DNA of 64,000 nucleotides from Lachnospiraceae bacterium oral taxon 096 (lineage in GTDB: Bacteria > Bacillota > Clostridia > Lachnospirales > Lachnospiraceae), in NCBI GenBank assembly GCA_018141845.1, contig CP073340.1, positions 576,001 to 640,000 on the forward strand, read 5' to 3'. Within the stretch, counting starts at the first letter, position 1; each line of letters begins with the position of its first letter. The translations under genes and the position numbers were made by a program. Shown here in pieces: positions 7,946 through 15,995 of this stretch. The notes below the pieces were generated by a model, which worked only from the letters and a program-made list of their open reading frames with translations, was not told the origin of the DNA and did not search any database.

Positions 7946-9238
7946 CTATCTTGCACCCACATTGACTGTAAATACAACTTCTTTGTACTTTCCCACACTA
8001 CTGCGTCTTACCTTAACAGAAATGCTCTCTCCAACATTTAGGCCTTCCAGTGCCTTCTTGTACTCACCTATATTTTTGACCGAAATGCTTCCCACATCTG
8101 TAACAATATCGCCCACCTGTATTCCAGCTACATAAGCTGGTGAATCATTCGCACAACTGGTCACATAAATGCCTGCCGGTGTTCCCGCCTCTCGCATATT
8201 TAATGGAATTTCCGCTCCCTGAATGCCAATATAGGGACTGGTCTTTGCATTGCTCATCCGCTCTAAAATATTTTTAAAATCCGAAATGCCATAGACCACA
8301 AAACGCCTGCTGTCGTTACTTTCCTTTTCGCTTGTCTTTACTGCAAATCCGACAAGTTCTCCCTTGACATTGACAATAAAAGTGCCACTGTCGGCATCTA
8401 GTTTTGCATCTGTGTAGATAAATCTTGCTGTTCCATCCACCACGCTCATATTTCTTGCGACATAGGAAACAATGCCATAGCTTGTGGAATGTACCATTCC
8501 CATTGGGCTTCCAATGCTCATAATCACCTGTCCTCTTCGAACCTCATTGGAATTGCCAAGTGAAATTGCACCCACTGATTGCAATGTGCGTTCTTCAAGA
8601 TTGCTCTTTTCCACAGAAACAATGCTAAGACCTGTAATTTTGTCCACACCCTTTACTGTCGCCGCACTCACCACCCCATTGTCAAAGGTGACTTCAATAG
8701 AGTCTGCTCCTCCTGTCGCCTTTATTGGGGCAAGGATGACATACTCACTGTCTGTGCTGGCAATGACAATCCCAGAACAAACCCCTGTCGTTGGCACTGT
8801 GTTGTCAAACCACTCCTTCTCATTTTTGACTGACTGAATAGAGACAATGGTCTTATCAAGATCACTGCCAATCTCACTTAAACTAGAAATCATATTTGCA
8901 AAATCCTCCGCCGAGTAGCGGTATTGCTGGATGGCAGATTGTACAATGTCAGCTACAGGTTCACTTGTCTCCTTTGCTGAAGTTGTCTCATCTCCCTCTT
9001 GTACATCGGGAGCGTCTTTTGGAATTTTTACTACTTCCTGTGTCTGCTTTGGATAGGCGTGGTGCAACAAGGGCGATAGCAGAAGTGCTGCCAAAACTGC
9101 ACATATTCCAAATACAAAGCCACAGATACTAAATCCCAATACACGCTTTCCTATTTGCCGTAGAATTTGCTTTTTATCTTTCTCCGGCTCAATGACCTTT
9201 TCCTTGATAAAATCTTTCTTCTCTCTACTATCAGGCAT
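7946..9238 (-). CDS. HtrA/DegP-like membrane protein with PDZ domain, probable pseudoprotease
   Basis: This 430-residue protein has a cytosolic N-terminus, one membrane helix at about residues 33-57, a trypsin-like domain (about 110-320) and a C-terminal PDZ domain (about 330-425, including SPAYVAGIQVGDIVTDVG). The fold landmarks of HtrA are all there (CSGIVI, VIMSIGSPMG, YTDAKLDADSGTF, VKGELVGF). However, the catalytic His position reads Ile172 in YVILAPIK, the Asp position reads Gly203 in DKITGLSIV, and GNSGG around the serine is ADSGT. Only Ser284 remains. It should therefore not hydrolyse peptides by the usual triad. It may instead bind misfolded or unanchored proteins through the PDZ domain. 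A GAGGG site precedes the ATG. It is divergent from mutS2. Confidence 0.85.
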   Translation of the reverse strand: MPDSREKKDFIKEKVIEPEKDKKQILRQIGKRVLGFSICGFVFGICAVLAALLLSPLLHHAYPKQTQEVVKIPKDAPDVQEGDETTSAKETSEPVADIVQSAIQQYRYSAEDFANMISSLSEIGSDLDKTIVSIQSVKNEKEWFDNTVPTTGVCSGIVIASTDSEYVILAPIKATGGADSIEVTFDNGVVSAATVKGVDKITGLSIVSVEKSNLEERTLQSVGAISLGNSNEVRRGQVIMSIGSPMGMVHSTSYGIVSYVARNMSVVDGTARFIYTDAKLDADSGTFIVNVKGELVGFAVKTSEKESNDSRRFVVYGISDFKNILERMSNAKTSPYIGIQGAEIPLNMREAGTPAGIYVTSCANDSPAYVAGIQVGDIVTDVGSISVKNIGEYKKALEGLNVGESISVKVRRSSVGKYKEVVFTVNVGAR

Positions 9239-9292
9239 CTATTCCCTCACTTTTAAGTACAAAACTTTATTGTAACTGAATTATACTTTGTA

Positions 9293-9321
9293 TTGCACAC
9301 TTGTGCAAGCTTTTGTATACT
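9293..9321 (+). promoter_or_regulatory. Promoter of mutS2 with overlapping inverted repeat
   Basis: TTGCAC (9293-9298) and TATACT (9316-9321) are 17 bases apart. An inverted repeat TTGCACA-CT-TGTGCAA covers the -35 hexamer and could be an operator. The mutS2 ATG is 36 bases downstream. Confidence 0.6.
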
Positions 9322-9356
9322 CTATGAGAATACTACTTTTATATAGAGGAAAAATT

Positions 9357-11717
9357 ATGAATAAAAAGTCATTAAAAATATTGGAATACCCAAAAATCAT
9401 TCAACTTTTGGTTGCCCATGCAACCTCTGACCCTGGAAGAAAACTATGCCAAGAACTTCTTCCATTCGATCAATTTGAGGACATCATTCACGCCCAAAAA
9501 GAGACTACCGATGCTGTCTCTCGCATTCGAACCAAGGGAGGAATTAGTTTTGGCAATGTAAAAAACATCGGCGAGGCCTTAAAACGCCTAGAAGTTGGCT
9601 CATCACTGAGTATTTTAGAACTTCTTCGCATCGGTTCACTCCTACGAAACACTGCTCACGCCAGAGATTATGGCGTGCACGAGGAAGATGATGATCTTGA
9701 TTCCCTTGAGGAATATTTCCGCATTCTTGACCCAATTTCTGCACTTTCTAAGGAGATTTCTCGATGCATTATTGGGGAGGAGACGATTGCTGACGAAGCC
9801 TCCCCAGGTCTTTCTAAGGTGAGAAGACAGCAAAAGGGAATTCTATCACGCATGCACAATGAATTAAATTCCATTCTCAATGCCCACCGAGACTATTTAA
9901 TGGACTCTGTCATTGCCATGAGAGATGGAAGTTACTGTCTCCCTGTAAAAAGTGAATTTAAAAATAAAGTTCCTGGCGTTGTCCACGACCAAAGTTCCAC
10001 AGGATCTACTGTATTCATTGAACCAATGGCCGTCATTCGAATGAACAATGAACTTCGAGAACTTGAAATTCAGGAGAAAAAAGAAATTGAGGCGATTTTA
10101 AAGAGTTTGAGTGAGCAAGCCGCCCCATTTGTGGAAAATCTAAGAATCAATCAAGAGACGCTCACCCACCTCGACTTTGTCTATGCCAAGGCCAATTTGT
10201 CCAAATCAATGACAGCTAGTGAACCTATTTTTAATCAAAAGGGATGGATTCACATTAAGGATGGCCGTCACCCTCTTTTGGATAAAAATAAGGTAGTTCC
10301 TATCACAGTTTCGCTTGGAAAAGACTATGACCTTCTCATTGTCACAGGACCAAATACAGGTGGAAAGACAGTTTCTCTAAAGACTGTCGGTCTATTTACC
10401 TTGATGGGGCAAGCTGGACTTCATATCCCTGCCTTTGAGGGAAGTGAACTTGCCGTCTTTTCGGATGTCTTTGCCGACATTGGAGATGAACAAAGCATCG
10501 AACAGTCCCTATCCACCTTCTCTGGACATATGAAGCGAATCGTGGAGATCCTAGATCAGGCCGACAGCCAATCTCTCTGCCTATTTGACGAGTTGGGAGC
10601 GGGAACTGACCCAACAGAGGGAGCTGCACTGGCCATCTCCATTCTCTCCTTCCTCCACCGAATGAAGGCGAGAACAATGGCAACCACGCACTACAGCGAA
10701 CTAAAAGTCTTTGCCTTGTCCACACCTGGTGTAGAAAATGCCAGCTGTGAGTTTAATGTTGAAACCTTACAGCCAACCTATCGCATCCTCATTGGTATTC
10801 CAGGAAAGTCCAATGCCTTTGCTATATCAAAGAAATTGGGACTTCCCGAATATATCATTGACGAGGCAAAAACACATATTGCACAGGACGAGCAAAGCTT
10901 TGAAGATTTATTGGTAAAATTAGAGCAAGACCGCATTACTATGGAAAAAGAACGGCTAGAAATTGAGCGCTACAAGAAGGAAATTGAAAGCCTCAAGCGT
11001 CACTACACTCTTCAGGACGAAAAATTAGATGAACGAAAAGAAAAAATCATCAATGCCGCCAAAGAAGAAGCTGAATCTATTCTTTCAAAGGCCAAGGAAA
11101 CTGCAGATAACACAATTAAAAATATCAATAAGATTGCTTCTGGTGCAGGGCTTGGCAAAGCACTTGAAAAGGAAAGAGATACTCTTCGCAATTCCCTAAA
11201 GAGTGTGGAAAAAATGGAAAAGAAGAAAAAGCCAAAGAAATCTGCGGATAAAAAACCTGAAAAATTGCAAATTGGAGACACCGTCCATGTCTTTAGTATG
11301 AATTTAAATGGTACGGTTTCCACTCTGCCAAATGACAAGGGCAATTTCTTTGTTCAAATGGGTATCTTAAGAAGCCAAGTCAATATCAAAGATGTCGAAC
11401 TTGTTCAGGAAAAAGAGCCTGTACTCTCCCCAAAGATGCCAAGACGCAGTTCATCCATGATGAAGGCCGCACATATTTCCCCTGAAATCAATGTCATTGG
11501 CAAAAATGTGGATGAGGCATGTGCCATCCTAGACAAATATCTAGATGATGCCCTCCTTGCCCACCTCGACTATGTTCGCATCATCCATGGGCGAGGAACT
11601 GGGGCACTTCAAAAGGGTATCCATGCCTACTTAAAGCGTCAAAGCTTTGTAAAGAACTACCACCTCGCTGAATACGATGATGGCGGAACAGCTATCACCA
11701 TTGTAACATTTAAATAA
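9357..11717 (+). CDS. mutS2: MutS2 endonuclease / ribosome rescue factor
   Basis: The protein is 786 residues, the usual MutS2 length. It has an N-terminal core/clamp region, the ATPase domain with Walker A TGPNTGGKTVSLKT, Walker B LCLFDELGAGTDPTEGAA and ATTHYSELK, a long charged coiled coil (about 500-630), and a C-terminal Smr nuclease domain (INVIGKNVDEACAILDKYLD..HGRGTGALQKGIHAYL). MutS2 suppresses recombination and, in Firmicutes, splits collided ribosomes. The frame is open back to 9288, but AGAGGA 7 bases before 9357 and the conserved beginning MNKKSLKILEYPKI favour this start. A two-component system follows after 15 bases in the same direction. Confidence 0.95.
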   Translation: MNKKSLKILEYPKIIQLLVAHATSDPGRKLCQELLPFDQFEDIIHAQKETTDAVSRIRTKGGISFGNVKNIGEALKRLEVGSSLSILELLRIGSLLRNTAHARDYGVHEEDDDLDSLEEYFRILDPISALSKEISRCIIGEETIADEASPGLSKVRRQQKGILSRMHNELNSILNAHRDYLMDSVIAMRDGSYCLPVKSEFKNKVPGVVHDQSSTGSTVFIEPMAVIRMNNELRELEIQEKKEIEAILKSLSEQAAPFVENLRINQETLTHLDFVYAKANLSKSMTASEPIFNQKGWIHIKDGRHPLLDKNKVVPITVSLGKDYDLLIVTGPNTGGKTVSLKTVGLFTLMGQAGLHIPAFEGSELAVFSDVFADIGDEQSIEQSLSTFSGHMKRIVEILDQADSQSLCLFDELGAGTDPTEGAALAISILSFLHRMKARTMATTHYSELKVFALSTPGVENASCEFNVETLQPTYRILIGIPGKSNAFAISKKLGLPEYIIDEAKTHIAQDEQSFEDLLVKLEQDRITMEKERLEIERYKKEIESLKRHYTLQDEKLDERKEKIINAAKEEAESILSKAKETADNTIKNINKIASGAGLGKALEKERDTLRNSLKSVEKMEKKKKPKKSADKKPEKLQIGDTVHVFSMNLNGTVSTLPNDKGNFFVQMGILRSQVNIKDVELVQEKEPVLSPKMPRRSSSMMKAAHISPEINVIGKNVDEACAILDKYLDDALLAHLDYVRIIHGRGTGALQKGIHAYLKRQSFVKNYHLAEYDDGGTAITIVTFK

Positions 11718-11732
11718 AATGAAAGGAGATCT

Positions 11733-12428
11733 ATGAACAGTAAACCCAAAGTCCTCATTGTTGATGATGACGATTACATCTCTGACCTTGTCTCTCTCTA
11801 TCTCGAGAAAGAACAATTTCAGACAAAAAGTGCACTGGATGGAGAATCTGCACTCAAATTATTTGCAGAATTTAAGCCCGACATTGTGATTCTCGATTTA
11901 ATGCTTCCTGGCATCGATGGATATCAGGTCTGTCGTGAAATTCGAAGGACCTCTCAAGTCCCAATTCTTATGCTCTCAGCCAAGGGAGAGGTCTTTGACC
12001 GAGTACTTGGGCTTGAACTGGGTGCGGATGACTATCTGGTCAAACCATTTGACACTAAGGAATTGATGGCCAGAGTAAAGGCACTCTTTCGCCGTGTGCA
12101 GACACAAAAACCTCAAGAACAACATGGTGATTATGTCGAATATCCCGATCTACTCGTCAATATGACCAATTACTCTGTGGTTTATAAAGGACAAAATATT
12201 GATATGCCACCAAAAGAGCTTGAACTTTTGTATTTTCTTGCTTCCAGCCCAAATCATGTCTTTACTAGAGAACAGCTCCTCGACCACATTTGGGGATATG
12301 AATACATTGGAGATACCCGAACTGTGGATGTTCACATCAAGAGATTGCGCGAAAAAATTAAGGACAATCAACATTGGTCTATTTCGACTGTCTGGGGAAT
12401 TGGCTATAAATTTGAGGTGCGAAGATGA
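11733..12428 (+). CDS. OmpR/PhoB-family response regulator
   Basis: The 231-residue protein has a receiver domain with acidic pocket DDDD (residues 11-14), phospho-acceptor Asp55 in ILDLMLPG and the conserved Lys in LVKPF, then a winged-helix DNA-binding domain (PPKELELLYFLASSPNHVFT, VDVHIKRLREKI). An AAAGGAGA site sets the start. The histidine kinase gene starts at the ATGA overlap of its stop codon, so the two form one unit. The secreted cell-wall-binding protein that follows is a plausible target but this is not shown. Confidence 0.95.
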   Translation: MNSKPKVLIVDDDDYISDLVSLYLEKEQFQTKSALDGESALKLFAEFKPDIVILDLMLPGIDGYQVCREIRRTSQVPILMLSAKGEVFDRVLGLELGADDYLVKPFDTKELMARVKALFRRVQTQKPQEQHGDYVEYPDLLVNMTNYSVVYKGQNIDMPPKELELLYFLASSPNHVFTREQLLDHIWGYEYIGDTRTVDVHIKRLREKIKDNQHWSISTVWGIGYKFEVRR

Positions 12429-13831
12429 AACAGCACTCGCTCTATCTAAAATTTCTGCTTGGCTATCTGATCTTTGGTGTCACGGCCTTTATTGCCATCG
12501 CCACTCTTTCTTCTCGACTCACCTACAGTTACTTGATTGAGTCGAGAAGTTCTACACTCTATGATGAGGCCAACTTAATTGCCACCTCCTATTCGACACT
12601 TTATAATGTCGGCAACTTAAAACTCGATGAGGCCTACCCTCAACTTGAAGCTGTGTCCACTTTTCTTGGGGCACAAATTTGGGTGATGGATAAGAATGGA
12701 AAAATTGTTGTTGACTCAAAGGACGAACGAAATGGGGATATCATCAAGGACTTTGATCCGACTGCCACAGGAAATAAATCCTACAGCACAGGAAATTACT
12801 TTGGTTCATTTCCCTATCTCGTTCTCAGTGTGTCTGCTCCCATCACAGGAAACTATAGCACCTATGGCTATGTGGTCATTCACCTGCCCATTGACAAGGT
12901 GCTAGAAAGCCGAGACCAAATTTTAAATATTGTGTATATTACATTTTTTATTGTGTTTATCCTTTCCTTGGCCATATTAATTGTCTTTCATTGGAGCGTA
13001 TACCGCCCACTAAAGACCATCACCGAAGCAGCTAGACAGTATGCTGCTGGAAATTTGGAATATGAAGTTCATCTAAATACTCACGACGAAATGGGCTATC
13101 TGGCCAAAAGTCTCAACAATATGTCCAATGAACTCGGTGCCTCAGAAGAATATCAACGAACCTTTATTGCGAATGTCTCTCACGATTTTCGCTCCCCCCT
13201 CACTTCCATCAAAGGATACCTAGAAGCAATGTTAGACGGCATCATTAAACCCGATCAATATCCCAAATTTTTACAGCGTGTACTCAATGAAACCGAGCGT
13301 CTAACGAAGTTGACTGGTGGAATTTTAACCCTAAGTTCTCTTGATTCTAAGGTAAGGTTAAACCGCATTAACTTTAATATCAATCAAATGATTAAGGATG
13401 TTGCAGCCAGTTTTGAAATGCAATGCAAAACCAAAAAGATTATTTTTGATCTAACTTTCTCCGGTGCAAGTTTGGAAGTTTATGCTGATTTTAGTAAAAT
13501 ACAGCAAGTTCTCTACAACTTAATTGACAATGCTATTAAGTTTTCCAATGAGAATTCTACAATTTTTATTTCTTCCTTCCAGCGTCATGACCGCATTTTT
13601 GTCTCCATCAAGGACAATGGTGTCGGTGTCCCAAAAAAAGATTTAAAAAAAATCTTTGATCGCTTTTATAAATCTGATGCCTCTAGGGGGAAGGACAAAA
13701 AGGGCAGTGGTCTGGGGCTTTCCATTGTCAAAGAGATTTTACAGGCTCATGAAAGTAGCATCGATGTCGTCAGTACCGAAGGATCTGGCACAGAGTTTAT
13801 ATTTTCGTTACCAATTGCAATAGAATTGTAA
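12425..13831 (+). CDS. Sensor histidine kinase
   Basis: The protein is 468 residues. It has a membrane helix near 10-32, an extracytoplasmic sensor domain (about 33-160), a second helix near 165-190 (YITFFIVFILSLAILIVFHW), a HAMP domain, HisKA with phospho-acceptor His253 (NVSHDFRSPLTSIKGYL), and a HATPase domain with N-box NLIDNAIKFS, DNGVGVPKKD and GSGLGLSIVKEI. All catalytic boxes look intact. It overlaps the response regulator by four bases. The signal is unknown; the extracellular domain and neighbouring wall protein suggest an envelope signal. Confidence 0.95.
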   Translation: MKQHSLYLKFLLGYLIFGVTAFIAIATLSSRLTYSYLIESRSSTLYDEANLIATSYSTLYNVGNLKLDEAYPQLEAVSTFLGAQIWVMDKNGKIVVDSKDERNGDIIKDFDPTATGNKSYSTGNYFGSFPYLVLSVSAPITGNYSTYGYVVIHLPIDKVLESRDQILNIVYITFFIVFILSLAILIVFHWSVYRPLKTITEAARQYAAGNLEYEVHLNTHDEMGYLAKSLNNMSNELGASEEYQRTFIANVSHDFRSPLTSIKGYLEAMLDGIIKPDQYPKFLQRVLNETERLTKLTGGILTLSSLDSKVRLNRINFNINQMIKDVAASFEMQCKTKKIIFDLTFSGASLEVYADFSKIQQVLYNLIDNAIKFSNENSTIFISSFQRHDRIFVSIKDNGVGVPKKDLKKIFDRFYKSDASRGKDKKGSGLGLSIVKEILQAHESSIDVVSTEGSGTEFIFSLPIAIEL

Positions 13832-13901
13832 GTTTACAAATGTTACTTTTCAATGTACACTAGAAGATGTTAGATATTATTTACAAATGGAGGATATAGT
13901 T

Positions 13902-14897
13902 ATGAGAAGTTTAAAGAAGTATATGGCACTTGGTCTTTCTATGTGCATGCTTTCATCATCATTCATTGTTTCAACACCTTTGACATCTTTTGCAAAGACA
14001 TCTTCAAAGAAGGATGACGACAAAGATTACACCATCGGTTCTGCAAGCTGGGATGACTCTGAGAGAGCACTTGCTACCTGGGACGAGCCAAATGACAAGA
14101 CAACTTACAAGGTAAGACTCTACAGAGGTGAGAGGGCTATCGGCAACTGGATTACCACCAGCTCCACACACTATGACTTTACCAAGGCCATTGTAGAAAA
14201 GGGCAAGGGTTCTTATAAGTTTAAGGTATACTCAACTAAGGGAAAGCAATCCGATACAACTGCTGAGTCAGATCTCCTTGATGTCGATGCTGATACTTTA
14301 AAGACCTACAAAGATAAGAAGCCAATGACAAACAATGGTACTAATGGCAACAACAATGGCAACAATAACAACAATGCTGGTGCCAATGCTCCTGGAAATC
14401 TAAAGACAGATTCTGCTGCTGACCCTGCTAAGGGACCTGGTATTGGATTAAAGAAGGGCGGAAATACTGCTCCAAATAATGCTGGTCCTGGTATCACACA
14501 AAACAACAATAACCACAGCAACAACAGCAACAACAATGCGACTGGCAATGTCCTCAACTCTGCAATCAATGTTGCAGCTGGTCACAATGGTTGGAATCAG
14601 ATCGGTGCTGATTGGTGGTACAAAGATGACAATGGAACAGCTGTACAGAATGGCTGGAAGCTTGTTCACAATCTCTGGTACTACTTCCAGGCTGATGGCG
14701 TAATGAAGAAGGGATGGTACCAAAATAAATTTGGTCAGTGGTTCTACTTAAAGCCAAGCAATGGTGATATGGCAAGAGGCTGGAGAGAGATCGATGGCAA
14801 GTGGTACTTCTTTGACAAGGACAACGGAAATATGCTTGTCAACACAACAACTCCTGATGGCTACAAAGTTGATGCTTCAGGTGTTTGGGTAAAATAA
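13902..14897 (+). CDS. Secreted protein with choline-binding-type cell wall repeats
   Basis: The protein is 331 residues. A signal peptide covers about residues 1-32 (KKYMALGLSMCMLSS, cleavage near SFAKTS). A fibronectin-like beta segment follows (about 45-130: SASWDDSERALATWDEP, TYKVRLYRG). Next is an Asn/Gly-rich linker (about 140-220) and about five CW-binding repeats (WNQIGADWWYKDDNG, GWKLVHNLWYYFQADG, GWYQNKFGQWFYL). It ends NTTTPDGYKVDASGVWVK. The frame is open to 13887, but GGAGG at 13889-13893 sits correctly for the ATG at 13902. Such repeats anchor proteins to wall polymers such as choline-bearing teichoic acids. It follows the two-component genes by 70 bases. TTTACAAATG occurs twice upstream (13833 and 13880), possibly for regulator binding. 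Confidence 0.85.
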   Translation: MRSLKKYMALGLSMCMLSSSFIVSTPLTSFAKTSSKKDDDKDYTIGSASWDDSERALATWDEPNDKTTYKVRLYRGERAIGNWITTSSTHYDFTKAIVEKGKGSYKFKVYSTKGKQSDTTAESDLLDVDADTLKTYKDKKPMTNNGTNGNNNGNNNNNAGANAPGNLKTDSAADPAKGPGIGLKKGGNTAPNNAGPGITQNNNNHSNNSNNNATGNVLNSAINVAAGHNGWNQIGADWWYKDDNGTAVQNGWKLVHNLWYYFQADGVMKKGWYQNKFGQWFYLKPSNGDMARGWREIDGKWYFFDKDNGNMLVNTTTPDGYKVDASGVWVK

Positions 14898-14908
14898 TTT
14901 CATACAAT

Positions 14909-14957
14909 AAAAAAGCCCCAACCCGGCCGGTTTATTCCGGCAAGGTTGGGACTTTTT
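14909..14957. terminator. Bidirectional terminator between wall protein and prdB
   Basis: A long stem (AAAAGCCCCAACCCGGCCGG against CCGGCAAGGTTGGGACTTTT) has only a few mismatches and A/T tracts on both sides. It ends both convergent units, including the prd operon. Confidence 0.9.
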
Positions 14958-14971
14958 ATTATCTTACAATT

Positions 14972-15697
14972 TTAAACCTTTGCAACATACTCATATGGCA
15001 ATGGAACAATCTTTCCTGGCTGGTCGATAACCTCGAGCTGCTCAAGTGTATCCTTTACGATATTGTATTGCATTTCTACATTGTGTGGCTCACCTGCATT
15101 TGCACCCATCGGAACGAGAGGAGCAACTGCTCTTGGAGAACCTGTCTGACGAACAACTGGTGGAAGCGCCGCAATAATAATTGTCGGAATTCCCACAGAT
15201 TCAATAGCTCTCTGCACAAGCACGGCAGAACGATGACAGGTACCTCAGCCAGCAGTGAGGATAACGCCGTCAACACCCTCATCCTTTAAAATCTTCGCAA
15301 TCGCTGGACCAGTCTCATTCTTAAACTTCTCCTGGTTTCCGCCACCGCCCATAAATCCAACATGGACAGGAGCAACCTTTCCAATCACACCGTCCTTTGC
15401 TAACTCATGAAGACGATCAATTGGGAACATACAGTTGATATCCTTATTGACATCACTGTTATCATATCCACCATGAGATACCATTAACTCACTTGATGGC
15501 ATTGTATCTTTAATAATTCTGTATGAAAAATCACCTGCAAGATTAAATCTCTTGTCATCCTTGTGATGAACTCCAGCCGCTGTTGCAATGGCAATGGTCA
15601 TGTCCTTGAGCGGTTTTGTTACAGGAGCCCATACTGGTGCAGGTGTTACAGGCACGAAAATCTCGGACTGCATACCCTTTACTACTGTAAAATCCAT
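14972..15697 (-). CDS. prdB: D-proline reductase selenoprotein subunit PrdB (in-frame UGA = Sec)
   Basis: The selenocysteine subunit of D-proline reductase cleaves the ring of D-proline to 5-aminovalerate at a cytoplasmic complex with PrdA. The frame is interrupted at one TGA (15245-15247). Reading it as selenocysteine gives 241 residues with Sec151 in GUGTCHRSAV, the UxxC redox motif known for PrdB. The halves on either side (from MDFTVVKGMQSEIFVPV to DGVDGVILTAG, and from LVQRAIESVGIPT to YEYVAKV) are both PrdB-like and uninterrupted. A hairpin right after the UGA fits a bacterial SECIS, and selB lies 6 kb away. The start has AAAGGAT upstream. It is last in the TauE-prdF-prdC-prdA-small protein-prdB operon. 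Automatic gene callers would split or truncate it. Confidence 0.95.
15210..15247 (-). promoter_or_regulatory. UGA codon with candidate bacterial SECIS hairpin in prdB
   Basis: In mRNA sense the UGA is followed by 14 bases, then UUCUGC, a 9-base loop CGUGCUUGU, and GCAGAG, a 6-bp stem with one G-U pair. Position just 3' of the UGA and a GU in the loop are features of SelB-binding hairpins. The structure is a by-eye fold and has not been computed. Confidence 0.6.
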
Positions 15698-15731
15698 ATC
15701 TTATCCTTTCTTAAATCTTCAATGTAAAATT

Positions 15732-15995
15732 TTATGTATTATCCCCATGTGTATGGCGAATATTACTAACATACTTTTCATTGACCTCAGGCCCAAGCTG
15801 TTCGATAAAGCTCATATTAAAGCCAACTTCCTGCCCAACCTTGATTTCATAATCTGTAATCAACATGCGCATAGGAATCTTCATATATCCAAGCCTTCCC
15901 TTTAGGTCAATTCCAACTGCACCATCGTGAACCTCAACGATAATGCCCTCCATGTAGATGATCTTGTCCGTATACTTTGCCATAGTATTACGCAT
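15732..15995 (-). CDS. Small proline reductase-associated protein (CBO2795-like)
   Basis: This 87-residue protein (from MRNTMAKYTDKIIYMEG) has a predicted beta-rich fold resembling small OB or SH3-like barrels (VEVHDGAVGIDLKGRLGYMKIP). Proteins of this kind sit between prdA and prdB in other clostridial proline reductase operons; the function is unknown to me. The first ATG (15995) overlaps the prdA stop by 8 bases and the second (15983, MAKYTD) is equally possible, giving 83 residues. No clear ribosome binding site is seen, so translational coupling to prdA is likely. It may help assembly or maturation of the complex, which is inference from position only. Confidence 0.75.
   Translation of the reverse strand: MRNTMAKYTDKIIYMEGIIVEVHDGAVGIDLKGRLGYMKIPMRMLITDYEIKVGQEVGFNMSFIEQLGPEVNEKYVSNIRHTHGDNT

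Noticed and set aside
14306..14569. A minus-strand leucine/proline-rich frame over the wall-protein linker
   Set aside because: It is the mirror of the Asn/Gly/Ala-rich linker codons.
15245..15697. A free-standing 150-residue PrdB fragment and a separate 83-residue frame at 14972-15223
   Set aside because: Both belong to one prdB gene read through a selenocysteine UGA.
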